Of a stretch of 6,706 nucleotides of DNA, positions 6,272 through 6,706 are shown piece after piece. The DNA is taken from positions 1 to 6,706 of the forward strand of contig JAISYD010000116.1 of assembly GCA_031270145.1 (NCBI GenBank), in the 5' to 3' direction. The translations under genes and the position numbers were made by a program. Positions within the stretch are counted from its first letter, which is position 1; every line of letters starts with the position of its first letter. The notes under the pieces are model-generated. The model did not search any database and was not told where the DNA came from. It saw nothing but the letters and a program-made list of their open reading frames with translations. Origin of the DNA: Planctomycetota bacterium. GTDB lineage: Bacteria; Planctomycetota; SZUA-567.

Positions 6272-6706
6272 ATGGATCTGATGGAATACAAGGCGAAGGA
6301 GCTGTTTGAGCGGTTCGACCTGCCCGTTTCCCGGGGTCGCGTCGTCGAATCGGCGGATCGGCTCGAATGCCTGGAAGACTGGACCGAATTTCCGTGTGTT
6401 GTCAAGGCCCAGGTGCAAACGGGCGGCCGCGGCAAAGCCGGCGGGATTCGGGTGGTTCGGAATGCCGCCGAGTTGCGGCAAGGCTGCGGCGACATTCTCG
6501 GAATGGATATCAAGGGGCATACGGTAAATTCGGTTCTGCTGGCGCCATGCGTCGATATCAAAAGCGAGTGGTATCTGAGCGTCGCCCTTGATCGCCTGGG
6601 AAAAGGGCCGGTCGTCATCTTCTCTCCCGTCGGCGGCGTGGATATCGAGGAAACCGCCGCCAGGGATCCGGATCGAGTCGTCAAGCTCGCCGTCGATCCG
6701 CTCGTC
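6272..6706 (+). CDS. Succinyl-CoA synthetase-type beta subunit (SucC-like ATP-grasp), 5' partial gene
   Basis: The first 145 codons of an ADP-forming acyl-CoA ligase beta subunit lie here; the gene runs off the right edge. It starts MDLMEYKAKELFERFDLPVS, the usual SucC opening, then VVKAQVQTGGRGKAGG at 43-58, the ATP-grasp nucleotide-binding segment (Lys45 and the GGRGK loop at 51-55), and GGVDIEE at 121-127 followed by AVDPL, all collinear with E. coli SucC. A full beta subunit is about 385-400 residues. AGGAGAG at 6256-6262, nine bases before the ATG, is a strong ribosome-binding site. The gap to E3 is 22 bases, so it is probably in the same operon. The enzyme would link an acyl-CoA and ADP to the free acid and ATP. 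True succinyl-CoA synthetase, malate-CoA ligase (MtkA) and sulfoacetate-CoA ligase (SqwK/L type) share this fold, so the substrate is open. The alpha subunit is expected just beyond the window. Confidence 0.88.
   Translation, partial: MDLMEYKAKELFERFDLPVSRGRVVESADRLECLEDWTEFPCVVKAQVQTGGRGKAGGIRVVRNAAELRQGCGDILGMDIKGHTVNSVLLAPCVDIKSEWYLSVALDRLGKGPVVIFSPVGGVDIEETAARDPDRVVKLAVDPLV

Noticed and set aside
4852..6684. 610-residue open frame on the - strand opposite E3 and sucC
   Set aside because: It is a GC-rich shadow with Arg/His/Gly/Asp-rich composition and no recognisable domain, opposite a fully motif-complete E3.

Overview
This is a GC-rich bacterial window with short gene gaps and Shine-Dalgarno starts. 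All recognisable genes lie on the + strand and look like one catabolic operon. The sequence does not fix the taxon. Gene content would suit a proteobacterium or another Gram-negative bacterium that has TRAP transporters, and I go no further than that.

Layout, left to right: (1) positions 1-63 hold the last 20 codons of a probable TRAP-transporter large permease (DctM type). (2) 104-1465 encodes a CoA-acylating aldehyde dehydrogenase of the broad group that includes sulfoacetaldehyde (SauS/SqwD), succinate-semialdehyde (clostridial SucD) and acetaldehyde (AdhE N-terminal) enzymes. (3) 1514-6249 encodes a complete four-gene TPP/lipoate dehydrogenase complex in the order E1-alpha, E1-beta, E2, E3. 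The E1 subunits look closer to the acetoin-dehydrogenase (AcoA/AcoB) branch than to housekeeping pyruvate dehydrogenase, and the E2 carries two peripheral-subunit-binding domains in tandem. (4) 6272-6706 is the first 145 codons of a succinyl-CoA-synthetase-type beta subunit (SucC-like), cut by the window edge.

The most concrete oddity is in E1-alpha. Its start, ribosome-binding site and first ~25 codons are in one frame, and the rest is in another. Restoring a single base in the TTT run at 1587-1589 gives a normal 324-residue protein with the usual family spacing. This is either a recent one-base deletion (pseudogene) or a sequence/assembly error. The local sequence does not resemble a programmed slippery site.

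Functional reading (inference): the three enzyme systems meet at one type of metabolite, an acyl-CoA. The E1-E2-E3 complex would make it oxidatively, the acylating dehydrogenase would interconvert it with an aldehyde, and the SucC-type ligase would interconvert it with the free acid and ATP, while a TRAP transporter brings in an organic anion. Candidate schemes are acetoin cleavage with acetaldehyde capture as acetyl-CoA, a sulfonate route through sulfoacetyl-CoA, or a succinyl-CoA/succinate-semialdehyde route. The window alone does not decide between them. No RNA genes, CRISPR arrays, insertion sequences or convincing terminators were seen.
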